A stretch of DNA of 64,000 nt from Ophthalmolycus amberensis. Taxonomy: Eukaryota; Chordata; Actinopteri; Perciformes; Zoarcidae. Location of the stretch: assembly GCA_024529925.1 (NCBI GenBank), contig JAFEUB010001048.1, positions 572,001 to 636,000 of the forward strand, read 5' to 3'. This document shows, piece after piece, positions 24,351-35,250 of the stretch. The stretch's first letter is position 1; every line of letters starts with the position of its first letter. The translations under genes and the position numbers were made by a program. The notes beneath the pieces are model-generated. The model was not told where the DNA came from, ran no database searches, and worked only from the letters and a program-made list of their open reading frames with translations.

Positions 24351-24944
24351 TGTAAGAAATTTGAGTGTAGAACTGTGTTTAGAAGTTATAATAAGTGTTT
24401 AATGATTCATATTTAAGAATTCATAATCATAAGTGTTTTGGAAATGCATAATTAAGATAAGCATAAAGGTGTTTTAGGATTAGTAGCTAGAAGTAGAATT
24501 TGAGACATGAAGCTTTTGCCAAAAGTTGCAAAGCCTTATCTTTTATATGGAATGTTTATCATAGAAGGGTTAAGCCATAACAGACAGTCATTGAGTGTAT
24601 TTAGAATAAGTAAGGGACAGATAGATTTCTAGACAGGTCATGCCCGTGCGAGGGTCCTGCGAGAAGGAGGAGCCAGCTGGATTTAGCCAATAGGAACTTT
24701 GTGGGATGTTTTTCAACTATGTAAGGCGGGGGAGAAAGAACTACCGGTCTCTTGCTCCGGTTCCACTGTGTGGGTGTAATGTTTTCGGGGTGAGCGGGTC
24801 ATATTCGATGTAACTGTAGATAATGTACTTCACTATGCGACTGTTTTAGCTTCAGAAGTATTAAATACTTTTGTTTATAATTGAAACCGACTGACTCTTT
24901 GGAAAGGCTGGTCTCCCACAGTTTAAGAGGCTCTCGAACTCACA
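24351..24944 (+). repeat. ERV 5' LTR
   Basis: It starts TGTAAGAAATTTGAG and ends GAACTCACA. A CCAAT box lies in tagccaatagg at about 24684-24694, and a GC-rich stretch ggcgggggag follows. Compared by eye with the 3' LTR it shows three substitutions (aagataag/aagatcag, aagggt/aagcgt, gtaatg/gtaacg) and one 2-bp indel. Confidence 0.93.
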
Positions 24945-26699
24945 AATTTGGCACCCCAGATGAGTGGCCTCTTCGACTGGTTTCGTGCAGGCTTGACGGT
25001 CGTGAACCACGGACATTTTTGGAGTGGCCACAACGAGAGGTTTGCAGATCCATTTCAGAAAATCTGTGTAGCTAGTTATAGAAACCTTAGCTGGAAATGT
25101 CCGTGGTCTGCGGCCGGAAGCTGAACACGAGGTGAGCCGCATGGAGCTTAGTAGCGTGTATTTATGCTATGCTATGTAGCGTTTGCTAACTTATTTACGG
25201 GTACTGACAATGAGGGGGAATATTATGAGTATGTATTATATTTTAATACTGAGAGTAAGTATTAAGAATGCTGAGATTCAGAGCGTTTGGTAAGCTGCGC
25301 GGACTGGGAGTGCGTAATCGGTAAGTGTTGAAGGGTGGCAGCCCTGATGGGCCTGATCTGCGTATTCTCGGGTGTGGTGGACCAACACTGCTCGGTATAG
25401 GTAGGACCGGCGGAGTTAGACCGTCGGGGGTCGGGGATTCCTGCAGTAAAGGAGCCCGATGTCCGCGGACTACCTCGCCGGCCTTGCCTAGAGTTTGAGT
25501 TTTGAATGGTGTGGTTCAAAACGGAATAAAGACACTGACAAGAAGAAGGGTCTGGTGAGCCAGGACAACTTCGGTAGCATTTGGGAGCAGCCAGGCACTG
25601 CTGCCGGGAATCGGGTCTGCATAGATAGGATTGCCGCGGGGTGCTTGGGGCTTTGAATGCGAGATATTAAAGGACGTTTGGGTGGGTAAATGATAAATAA
25701 GTCCGGTAGCAGTTGTGTCTTGTCATGTGCGTGGTTGCCGTGTTGGCGATAGCGTTGTGGGGAGATACGATTGTGAGAACACACTGGGTAAAAGGTTGTA
25801 TACGACTGCAAATACCGTGCTTGTAGACACGGGAGCTAACGTTAGCTCAATGCTTTCTCCGGTCCTTACTGAAAATAGTTAAAGAGAGGTGCTTATAAAG
25901 AAAATAACCGGTGGATTATGAGAGGGGACAGAGGGCGTATGAGTGGAATTACAGTGTGGGATTTTGGTGAAACGTGTGTGTGCGTATCCTTTATTGGAAG
26001 CTCCGTTTTTGTCGTTAGCATAGCTGTTAGCATATCCGTTAGCATAACATCCGGTAAAGGGAGCATAACTTCCTGTCAACAGCAAGATAGAAAAACGTAG
26101 AGAAGTGTCAAAGATTGCAGTGTGGATTGTAATTGTAGTTCAACAGTTTGACTTGCATTGGTATTTCTGATTGAATATTTGTGAATACAGTTATCGATTT
26201 TTTGAATTTGAATTTAATTTTTAATTGATTAATTATTAATTATTTTTTAATTTCGATTTTAAACCTTTTGAATTCTGATTTGGAATTTGATTCTGATTCT
26301 GATTTAGATGTTGAGTTTGATTTAAGAGTTCTAACTTCAATTTTGGTTCAAGATTTCTTAATATATCCTGTATTGACTAATTTTGGTCCATCGACTATTT
26401 TACATAGTTCCGAAGAATCAATTTTGACACGGACAGCGCTAAAATAGTTGAGAGATCATTGACCTCTCATACACTACAGAAGTATGCTAACATTTACTGC
26501 TGAACTTTGGGCAGTTTTGTGTATGTTTTAGTGAAGGTGCGTGGTCTAGTGGCTCCAGATCTGGGAAGTGGAGCAGTGGATCCCAGTTTTGGAGTCAACG
26601 ACCGCACACAATACAGCACAGAGGGTGAGTTGACTTTGGTTCATGAGATGACAAGCGTGTACATTTAATACACACATTTGAATACTCCTAGGCTGCATA
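24945..26699 (+). other. ERV leader and deleted gag 5' region
   Basis: The region after the 5' LTR holds tggcaccccagatgag, which sits where a tRNA primer site should be; the matching tRNA was not identified. It is followed by about 1.7 kb without a credible matrix or capsid frame. Features inside are three gttagcata words at about 26016-26046 and an AT-rich, T-heavy tract at about 26160-26350. Confidence 0.6.
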
Positions 26700-27332
26700 A
26701 TGTTTACATTCAAGAGGCAGAGAAGGGAAGTAGAAGAACTGGTAGGAAAACTAAAATGTGAATTAAGGGAAGTAGAAGAACTGGTAGGAAGACTAAAATG
26801 TGAATTAAGAGAAGTAGAACGCATCAGAAAAGATTTGCAACAGCAGATAGAGGAAAGACGAACAGAAAGTAAAGAAGACGAGGATATGAAGAGAATGCAG
26901 CGGCGCCTGCTGAAACTTCAAGTAGCAGAGGTCGACAGAGAATTAAGTAGAAAACATCTGGCCAAACAGCAGATGACAGTAGCAGAAGCTCAGTCTCCTC
27001 CAGCAGCACCTCCCGCTCCATGTCAACAAACTCCAGCAGTACCAGCCCCCACGGTGGTGTACCATCAGCCTCCACCACAATATAGAGGCAGAGGTGGTGC
27101 ATCCAACAGAGGGAGAGGTAACTATAAAGGGGGGCATGAAGGACTTGTAAGTAGAGGAGAGTGCTACGTATGTGGGAGAGAAGGTCATTGGGTGAGAGAT
27201 TGCCCTCATAAAAGAGCAGGAGGACCGTTCAGTGCAGCACCACAACATGCTCCATTCCCACCACAACATCAACAGATGCCCATGCTGTCACCAGGACCAT
27301 GGGGAGGTTCCGTGTATAGCCAAGATACATAG
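26700..27332 (+). pseudogene. ERV gag C-terminal part (coiled coil and zinc knuckle)
   Basis: A 210-codon open frame. Residues about 7-85 are a highly charged helix with heptad-like E/L/R spacing, including a 14-residue unit REVEELVGKLKCEL present twice plus a partial third. Next comes a Pro/Gln/Ala-rich linker, an RGRGGASNRGRGN basic patch, and a CCHC knuckle CYVCGREGHWVRDC (27162-27203; C-x2-C-x4-H-x4-C). In the virus this nucleocapsid region packages RNA. A TGA lies in frame 21 bp upstream (26679-26681) and no matrix or capsid part is visible, so the ATG at 26700 is not the true gag start. Confidence 0.82.
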
Positions 27333-27492
27333 ATGATTGCCACGTGATCTCTTACAGCAGAGATATCGTGGCGAAGGGGGGAGATTGGTAATGTGTAAAA
27401 TTATTTTTGTAGATCCACATTTAGAACAGTTTTCAGTATAGGTGCTACTCACAATTTTTGAGATTTAATAACATCATGATAAACCACAACTT

Positions 27493-27954
27493 TTGAATTT
27501 AAATACAGCAAAATCCAAGTCTTCTAACTCAGTGAAAGGTCCTAGCCTAGACTTGCTAACTCTAGAAATTGAGGAATACACGAGAGCTCTAACTAACATG
27601 AGCCGAGTTTTGTTTTCTCAGGTGACAAACGCAGAAGCAGCAGCTGACGAAAGGAAGCAGGCTCCTGTCGTGTCACCAGGCAGTCTGGTGTGGATAAAAG
27701 TCCACAAGCGCAAGTGGAGTGAACCAAGGTGGACAGGTCCATGGGAGGTAGTATTGGCAACCTCACATGCAGTAAAGGTAAAAGGTAAACCAGGAGCAAC
27801 CTGGCACCACCTCACTCACTGTGCAGCAGCGAAGGTAACGAATAAGACACTCGCAGAGATAGGATTGAACATCAAACAGGCAAAATTTGAAGCTGAAGAC
27901 ACCCCAAAAGAGGGGTTAGACAGTACTGAAGATGATTTTTCCCCCACAGTTTAA
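27493..27954 (+). pseudogene. ERV pol remnant: integrase C-terminal domain
   Basis: The frame ends with an SH3-like integrase C-terminal domain: SPGSLVWIKVHKRKW, then RWTGPWEVVLATSHAVKVKG and TWHHLTHC. This is the pattern of gamma/epsilon-type retroviral integrases, where the domain contacts DNA. The catalytic core, RT and protease are missing between 27333 and 27492, so a deletion joins gag to the last part of pol. The frame ends at TAA 27952-27954 and overlaps the env start by 23 bp, the arrangement expected in an intact virus. Confidence 0.82.
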
Positions 27955-28219
27955 GCGATGGCTTCTATTAGGAGACTCTAGGTTCAGGGGGTTATGGAAG
28001 TCTGTAATTATTTTCTTCCTGATTTCAGCAGTTTCCCTCTTAGTATGGGGAATTAAACACAGACAGGAACCAGAAGACATGCATGACTACATCAAGATTC
28101 GAAATTTAGCCTCAGTAGCTAATCAAACCGATCCCCGACCACGTAGAGAGGCTTCCCTGAAGACACTCACCTATGAAAATGTTACTCTCACTCTTATGTT
28201 CAAAGAAGGTACAGCATAA
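27932..28219 (+). pseudogene. ERV env N-terminal leader
   Basis: The frame opens MIFPPQFKRW and has a hydrophobic segment at about residues 24-40 (SVIIFFLISAVSLLVWG) that could act as signal or leader peptide. It is followed by a polar part with NQT and NVT glycosylation sites and the basic run PRPRREA. It stops at 28219 and most of the surface subunit is missing. The start is supported by its overlap with the end of pol. Confidence 0.7.
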
Positions 28220-28273
28220 GTATGAAGAACCAAAAGAGGTGCCGATAGCCCAAAGGGAGTTTTTGATGACCAA

Positions 28274-28759
28274 GTGTACATAGATGTCATAGGGGTGCCA
28301 AGGGGGGTGTCTAATGAATTTCCAGCCAGAAATCAAATAGCAGCAGATTTAGAATCTGTTTTCTCTCAAAGGGTAACGATTAATAAAAATGTCGATTGGA
28401 TCAACTACATTTACTATAACCAACAGCGTTTTGTAAACTTCACCAGGGACGCCATATCGGGACTGCATGCGCAACTGGCGAAGACTAGTTTAATGACCTT
28501 GCAGAACAGAATGGCATTAGATATGATTTTAGCAGAGAAAGGTGGCGTTTGCCAGATGTTTGGGACTGCTTGCTGTACTTTCATTCCAAACAGCACAGCT
28601 CCTGATGGATCGGTGACCAGGGCGCTGGCAGGATTGACAGCACTCAGCCAAGAGCTAGCGGAGAACTTCTACAGAGGTTTATTGCTTCAACGATTAGCCA
28701 GACGCAAATACAGGGCAGCCAGTTATGTGTCGAGGATGAGGAAGAATTGGAGCTTCTGA
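28274..28759 (+). pseudogene. ERV env transmembrane-subunit fragment
   Basis: A 161-codon open frame carries a heptad-rich region, an LQNRMALDMILAEKGGVC segment in the position of the conserved TM helix, and CQMFGTACC, a CX6CC motif (cysteines at 28550, 28571 and 28574). CX6CC is the covalent SU-TM contact motif of gamma-type envelopes. No fusion peptide is visible, and after LSQELAEN the sequence turns into unrelated basic residues without a membrane anchor. The fragment would not give a working envelope. Confidence 0.82.
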
Positions 28760-29308
28760 TGGCCACAGTCTAGATGAGGCCACCAGCGGTGCCATAGCGG
28801 AACTTCACAAGCAGTTCCTGACCATCCTCTCGGAGATCCTGAAGGACCTGATAAGGCCCAGATGGACTTCTAAAACACATCCGGTGAGATATTGGAAATT
28901 TGGGAAATAGACGGATTGTTTTGGATGAGTATTTTGAGATTTTTTTTGTTTAATTGGGTTATAATGGGATTTTAGGGTGCAAGGATTAAGAAATGTAATT
29001 TTGTCAAATGTAAAAGAACAGTCAAGGCTTCTCAGTATTTTTTCTCTAGCCTACAGATTGTCTCCCGACCCCACCAGACCCAAGACATGGAAGGCAGTGG
29101 ACTTCAACGGATTCGACTGGTTTTGGGTTAGAGAGGCAAGCGTAGGGTGAAACAGACCGGATAGGAATACTTGAAATGATATCTGTATGCATGAGTTGTT
29201 TGCCACTGTTTAGATAGATAGGGAACCTCTCCCTGGATTGAGTAGGGGAGGAGTTTCCGGGGACATTGGGGTAGCTAACCCACAGTGAACTGCGGGTTAG
29301 GGGGGAGT
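28760..29308 (+). other. ERV 3' internal region and purine tract
   Basis: Non-coding remainder between env and the 3' LTR. The tract ggttaggggggag immediately before tTGTAAG is the likely plus-strand primer. No membrane-anchor coding sequence was found. Confidence 0.6.
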
Positions 29309-29904
29309 TGTAAGAAATTTGAGTGTAGAACTGTGTTTAGAAGTTATAATAAGTGTTTAATGATTCATATTTAAGAATTCATAATCATAAGTGTTTTGGA
29401 AATGCATAATTAAGATCAGCATAAAGGTGTTTTAGGATTAGTAGCTAGAAGTAGAATTTGAGACATGAAGCTTTTGCCAAAAGTTGCAAAGCCTTATCTT
29501 TTATATGGAATGTTTATCATAGAAGCGTTAAGCCATAACAGACAGTCATTGAGTGTATTTAGAATAAGTAAGGGACAGATAGATTTCTAGACAGGTCATG
29601 CCCGTGCGAGGGTCCTGCGAGAAGGAGGAGCCAGCTGGATTTAGCCAATAGGAACTTTGTGGGATGTTTTTCAACTATGTAAGGCGCGGGGGAGAAAGAA
29701 CTACCGGTCTCTTGCTCCGGTTCCACTGTGTGGGTGTAACGTTTTCGGGGTGAGCGGGTCATATTCGATGTAACTGTAGATAATGTACTTCACTATGCGA
29801 CTGTTTTAGCTTCAGAAGTATTAAATACTTTTGTTTATAATTGAAACCGACTGACTCTTTGGAAAGGCTGGTCTCCCACAGTTTAAGAGGCTCTCGAACT
29901 CACA
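29309..29904 (+). repeat. ERV 3' LTR
   Basis: Nearly identical to 24351-24944 (three substitutions and one 2-bp insertion, ggcgcggggg versus ggcggggg). It starts TGTAAG and ends CTCACA, followed by gaggaaaagc. Confidence 0.93.
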
Positions 29905-32344
29905 GAGGAAAAGCTCTGTCGAACCCACTGTACGCTACCTACCCAGCAACTTATTTATGCCTTACCTATCTTACCTAACGGCAGACAGACATTTAGAAGC
30001 CAAAGATAGGTAAGACATAAATAAGTCCAGAGATGGTGGAGACCAAACCAGAGCTAAAAGAAGAGGGAATATTGGACTTGTATCAATCAAATTAATGCAG
30101 CTTTAAGTAAAAAGAAGTAGGTTTGTTGAGCCTCAGACAAAAAGGGGGAAAAGCAGGAAAATAGGGTGTGAAGATCTCACATTGCCTGATTTTATTTTAG
30201 TAATTTTGCCATTCATCCAGGTTCTTTGATATGTGTGAACGAGGATGAACGCTTGATTTTATGAGACCCCAGTATGATTTGATTTGAAATAATAATGTTT
30301 TTTGATTCATTTGAAGTATTTTAACATTTGACCAATGCAGCGCATCAAGAGTGGAGCAGGTGGAGTTGGGAACATGAACTGATGCAAACTGCAGTGAAAG
30401 TGAGAATTGTTGTTGAAAGTGCCTGCAGTTCCTGTATATTTTCTTTTCCCTCCCTTGAGCTAAACTAACAAAAACTTTCTGTCTGCTAAGTCTTGCACTG
30501 CTTCACACTGCATGAACCTGGCCTGTCTGGGCCAACAATCCAGACACATTTTAAAAATCATGGGGCCGCGGCTGCAGTTGGGAGGGTCTGGGTACTCACT
30601 CTTCACCCCATTCAGACTATAGGCTAATCTGTGCCAACAGATGGGCTACCACGGTCGCACTCAGAATAAGAATAAAACTCATCTAGTGTGACATCGCATT
30701 CATTCATATGCTACCTGTGACAGGTCTAGGCTAACCACATCTGCAGGCTACGGCTGGCTTTAAAATGTCCCTGTGTGAAATGGTGCTTCGCCCCGGAGCC
30801 AAGATCCAATGCACAGAGAGGAGCGTCGTGAGAAACGCTTCAGGGAGCTATAATCAATCATAATTTCTCAAAGTGAGGGTGGTAAGTGCAAGGCTCATCT
30901 TTCTGCTGTGGCATTCCCCTCACTGCTGAACTTGCACCATTCGGCCAGTATTCAGGAGTATGTTGAGGTGGACGACGGGCGGCGAAAGGCAGCCACGATG
31001 CTGGAGGTGGTTGATCCATCACTGAGAGTATTCTCCCCTTAACGTCAGCTGCATTAAAGCATATTGGTGAAAGTCCTATGTCATATTACTCACACAAAGC
31101 CTGTGTGTTTCCTCTGAGTCTGTATTTCTTCATCTCACACACACACACACACACACAGACATTTGAGGAAGATGGTGCAGATATCATTAGACCCTGACTG
31201 GTAAATTATAGATCAGTTGGCAAACACAGCACACTCTCTCACTGTGCTAGAGCATTTTGTGCCTCTTCACCACAACATTTTGATCAAACATTACGCTAAC
31301 TATGATTAATGTATTAGTGGAAGTAATTCATACTTTTTTTTTAAATAAATTTCTGCCGCTATACAGAACACATGCACCGGCGCTGCTTCTCATATTACTG
31401 GATCATTTTGATTTGTAGAAACAGTAATTATAACTGTGCGAATGGGAAAAGAGGACTAAAAGCCATATTTTCCACATTGTATAAAAATGTGCCTATTCCT
31501 ATGTCTTGGCTGGAAATGCAAATATGTCCCAAAATGTCAAGCTATTGCTTGAAGCTTTCAGTAAGTCTATCATTTCAGAAAAAAACACTCACTGTAAAAG
31601 ATAGACTCCATGCCTCCACATGAACTATATATATATATTTTTTTTATCTCTTGTCATGAAGTGCAGGAGATGGGAAGTGCCATTGCCTTCTTTAGTGTTG
31701 TGCTTCCCCTCCAAGTTTCTCCCACTGAAGTTATTAACAGCTCTGTTATGGCATCAGTCTGCCTTATTCCCACAAGCACAAGTTTGCAAAAGAAACCGTT
31801 GGCCACACTGAGCCAGAGAGAGCGAACGGGAGGGAGTTGGAGAGAGACGGAGTTTGCCAAGAGCGCCAATCGACCTACTTCCGATTTTGCGGTGCGGATC
31901 AGTTTCAGGTTTTTGGCCAGTGGGCGGCTTCATGGTACGAATGTTTACCCCGTACAGGAAGGGTGGATACATTTTCGGTGCCGAACAGAGACTCTGGGTT
32001 TGAGAGCCGCTGTAACCACAACCAATCACTGGGGAAAATATCCCCGAAGCCATTTCTGTTTGTTTAGTGAATTAGTTTCCATGCCCTGACTTTGAAGATT
32101 ACAGTTTTCTAGTCTTAACAGATCTACAGGGAGGTACTGCTCAAGTATTTTTGACATTGCAGTGGCCGTCTGGGAGATAAAGTCAGTATAACAATGTATG
32201 TTGAGTTGATACTATCAATAAATGTTGATAGCAATTTGATGGATAGGCGTCAATACAAATTTACTAGGAGGAAAAATATAAAGTGCATTGATCGGTCGTG
32301 CTAATCCCTTTATTCTTTACTAAAAACAACGTGTGAACTGAGAG
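29905..32344. other. Non-coding stretch with a (CA)n run
   Basis: No supported host exon. A (CA)n run lies at about 31136-31157. The 159-codon frame at 31610-32089 shares its region with three other overlapping frames on both strands and has no domain I recognise. Confidence 0.45.
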
Positions 32345-33347
32345 CAGTGGCAGGCCGTGCATTTTATACCTGGGCCTTCACTGCTGTCCTGCAGCTGAAA
32401 TACCACCTTATACCCTCATGATGGCACCACAGCTATTATTTGTTTCTAGGACTGTAACTATTTACGTATTCGTATTAAACCATTCGGTACGAAGCTTACA
32501 AACCGAACAATACGTTTGAATAATACTAGTGCATTTGGAATATGCAGAAGCTTAAATTATGGGAAGTTTATTGTTTTCTGCATTCATGTAGGACAGTGGT
32601 TCTCAACTGGTCTGGCTGCAGGATCCACCATCACCCCTTAACGACAAGCCACGACCCATTCTTCTTTTTTGGAGTCCGTCTTATGATTTTATGTTCACAA
32701 CTGACATAATAATTATACTGCTCTGCTATGTCTTTCCTCGTCTCAGCCCCCTGTGTCACGGTGTGTGTACATCTCACTCGAGTCAGGAAACATGTCAGAA
32801 TGCCCATATTTGATTGGCTGAGCTGCATCACGTGATCGTTGCACTATAGTCACGTGCTCGCCCACTGACCAATCACAGCACACGCTGTACCTCACTGCAG
32901 AGCTGCACATGGAAACTGAGCTGCACGTAATGCTGACGTAGTTGTAGGCCAGCTAGCAGAGCAGGCTCTGGCACGTCAACATGTCAAACTAAAGATCTGA
33001 TTGGTTGAACACTATGACAATCAACAATATCGTCCCCATTCACTTAAACTGCAAAGGGATTCACTTGTGAGTCTGCAGGACTGGGGCCTCACTTCTTACC
33101 TAGAGACACAGAGGTGAAATCTGATTGGATAAAAGCTCTACTTAAAACAAGCTGCACTGGAAGCAGAGCAACTGAGGAAGACAGTAGCTGTGCAATGAGA
33201 AAATAAGATAATTGGAAAAATATTTTTATAAATTATAATACATGTCGTGTATTTAAGAAAAAATATTAAATTAAAAAATAGCTATAACTTTGTGATTCTG
33301 TTTGGGCCAGCAGAGAAGGCCTTGCTGGCCCTGACGGCCCACCACTG
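32345..33347. mobile_element. Non-autonomous hAT, CAGTGGC family, TSD actgagag
   Basis: Ends CAGTGGCAGGCCGTGC and (inverted) CAGTGGTGGGCCGTCAGG; perfect duplication actgagag at 32337-32344 and 33348-33355. It is 1,003 bp with no transposase. The first ~100 bp match, in inverse orientation, the right part of the element at 46942-47448 (attttatacctg ... gctgaaataccaccttata). The block tgtcacggtgtgtgta ... gattggctgagctgcatcac recurs at 54925-55005. Confidence 0.9.
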
Positions 33348-33355
33348 ACTGAGAG

Positions 33356-34744
33356 TAAGCATGTTTTGGGGTTTTGCGTTCAAACACCTGAATGAAAGTT
33401 CAAGTTTTTTGCACCTTTATTTTATGTATCAGCCCAGTGTCCCCCATAGGACTTATGTTCATATTGCACCATGTTGCTAATTTTACATCCAATGCCAACA
33501 CTCAGTGCCAATGCAGGAAGTAATGTGTCCTACAGTATATAAGGCCTTTTATAGCAACGTGGATTTTGTATCTCGTCGTTTTAACAACTATGTTCTTTCC
33601 CAAACCAAGTTACAGGGTTCTTTTTCAACTTGCGTTTAATCTCATCGATCATGCTTGTTTTGGAAATGTCTGGAAAAAACTGTTAGCCGGCCAGTTGCCG
33701 AAGAGATAGATCCCTATTCATTTAGCTACAGCAGCTACCCCAAAGTGTTACTTTCTGTTTTACTTGCGGCCAAGTATTTAACATATTCATTTGAAATTGA
33801 AGTTTGCAAGGAAAGGTTAAGAAGGCTCAAGACACTTACCGTCTTACGTTGGTGTGTAACATTAGGTTGAAAAATGACATACGGTAATTGAACCTTAAAC
33901 AAACCTAATTTCTTTGGTACTGTACCTTTACCTTTAAGAAATACCTTTTTAAGAAATACACTTGATCACACCAAACCCCCTTTCAATGATGTACTCCACA
34001 ACACACAACTCCTTTCTCTTTGTCTCCCGCTTTATCCGTCTCTCAACTCAGGTTCCTCTTGTTGGGTATTTCGCTTTCATCAGCAAAGTTTAAAGGCCAA
34101 CTGACTTCCCCATGCGTCCAAATCAGCTGACAACCCTTCCTACCTCAACAGCTTCATCTCATTCATACATCTTCTTTCTGATCTCTTTAAACCAACTCCA
34201 GCTACATCAAGTCCATCTTCCACGCCACACACACACACACACACAGGTTGTTATTCATTTTGCTCTAACAGTGCAGATAACAGGGACCCCGATGCTTCTG
34301 CAAAGTGAATCTGGTTTCTTCCTTGTGTGAAGCTGACTGCATGATTAAGCTTATTATGTAAATATCCAATCTGTTCTCAGCGATGGCAACGTGTGGGGCT
34401 GTAATCAGGTTATTTTTACATCGAGCGGACCCGTTTCTGCTGTTTGTCTGTATGTCCGTGTGTCCAAAGTTTAAACAAGTCAGTGCCCGGCTCGGATGGA
34501 GCCACATGGCAGGGACTTGGACATCATGGCTGGTTTACTAAAGATCAGCTTTGCTTTATGTTAAAACTTCCTTGAGGAAGGCGCAATCACATCGCTGATG
34601 TGCTGCGGTGAGAGCCAGGGACCCAGATGTGTTGATTTCCTATGAGAGATCAGCCAGGCTCTGATTGAAAATGGCAAAACTACAGTTTTTTTTTTTTACA
34701 TCAGTGCACGTGGACACAAAGTGTGGTTGATTTGATGACTTCAT
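33356..34744. other. Non-coding stretch with a (CA)n run
   Basis: No supported gene. A (CA)n run at 34226-34245 and an A/T tract near 34688 are the only patterns seen. Confidence 0.45.
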
Positions 34745-35250
34745 ATATAAAAAAAGTAATTTGCAAACTGAAGTGGGATTTTTTTGTCTCTGTGCTGGCG
34801 ACAGCTGAGGCTGTAGGCATTGTGTTCTCGTATTGGCCGTCCGTCTGGTCCATTCTCATGAACACGATATCTCAATAACGACAAATTTGGCTGGACTGAA
34901 CCAATTCGATTTTGGAGGTCAAAGGTCAAGGTCACTGATTTCCTCAGATTTGGCACAAACGTCCACTTAGACTCAAGGATGAACTGATCAAAGGTCACTA
35001 TGACCTCACCAAACCATAAATAATGATGACAAATTCACACAAATATCCAATAGGATAAGATGATGAAGTGATGATATTTTGCACAGACATGGATGTAAAG
35101 TGCAACTTGAGTGGTTGGTGGAGGCACAGCTGAGCGGCGTTAATTACAGTTTTTAAGCTACAGAGCATGCACATATCTCTTTGACATGTGAAAGGATTTG
35201 ATCCAAGTTGGGAGTCAAAACATTCCATCTTTTATTGAACTGAATGACTG
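34745..35250 (-). repeat. Dispersed fish repeat with AGGTCA half-sites
   Basis: The words cattctcatgaacacgatat, caaaggtcactatgacctc, gataagatgatgaagtga and cagacatggatgtaaagtgc follow the order of a common teleost repeat. It holds AGGTCA-A-AGGTCA (34916-34928), a third AGGTCA directly after it (34929-34934), and AGGTCA-CTA-TGACCT (34992-35006). Exact boundaries are not defined by terminal repeats. The orientation is a guess. Confidence 0.5.
34992..35006. promoter_or_regulatory. Perfect palindromic nuclear-receptor motif (ERE-type, IR3)
   Basis: The 15-mer AGGTCACTATGACCT is two AGGTCA half-sites as an inverted repeat with a 3-bp spacer, the consensus estrogen-response geometry. It lies about 6.1 kb upstream of the mmp16-like start codon, in repeat-derived DNA. 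Whether any receptor binds here cannot be told from sequence. Confidence 0.45.

Larger units (their letters stand above)
24351..29904 (+). mobile_element. Endogenous retrovirus, internally deleted, very young
   Basis: Two direct LTRs (24351-24944 and 29309-29904) enclose 4,364 bp. A putative primer-binding region tggcaccccagatgag follows the 5' LTR and a purine tract (ggttaggggggag) precedes the 3' LTR. The inside keeps a gag C-terminal part with a zinc knuckle, the C-terminal domain of integrase, the start of env and a piece of the env transmembrane subunit with CX6CC. Protease, RT, RNase H, the integrase core and most of the surface subunit are absent, so it cannot replicate alone. The CX6CC and integrase C-terminal pattern point to a gamma/epsilon-like fish ERV. 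The flanks ggggg and gagga show no perfect duplication. Confidence 0.92.

Noticed and set aside
26700..26702. ATG at 26700 as the authentic gag start
   Set aside because: An in-frame stop sits 21 bp upstream and the matrix and capsid regions are absent. The frame is only the surviving C-terminal part.
24341..29914. Target duplication of the ERV
   Set aside because: The left flank is a G run and the right flank is gagga. A 4-bp near match (gggg/gagg) is too weak to report as a duplication.
31610..32089. 159-codon frame near 31.6-32.1 kb
   Set aside because: No domain or signal peptide is seen. It overlaps several similar frames on both strands, and the upstream part is low complexity (TA/T run).
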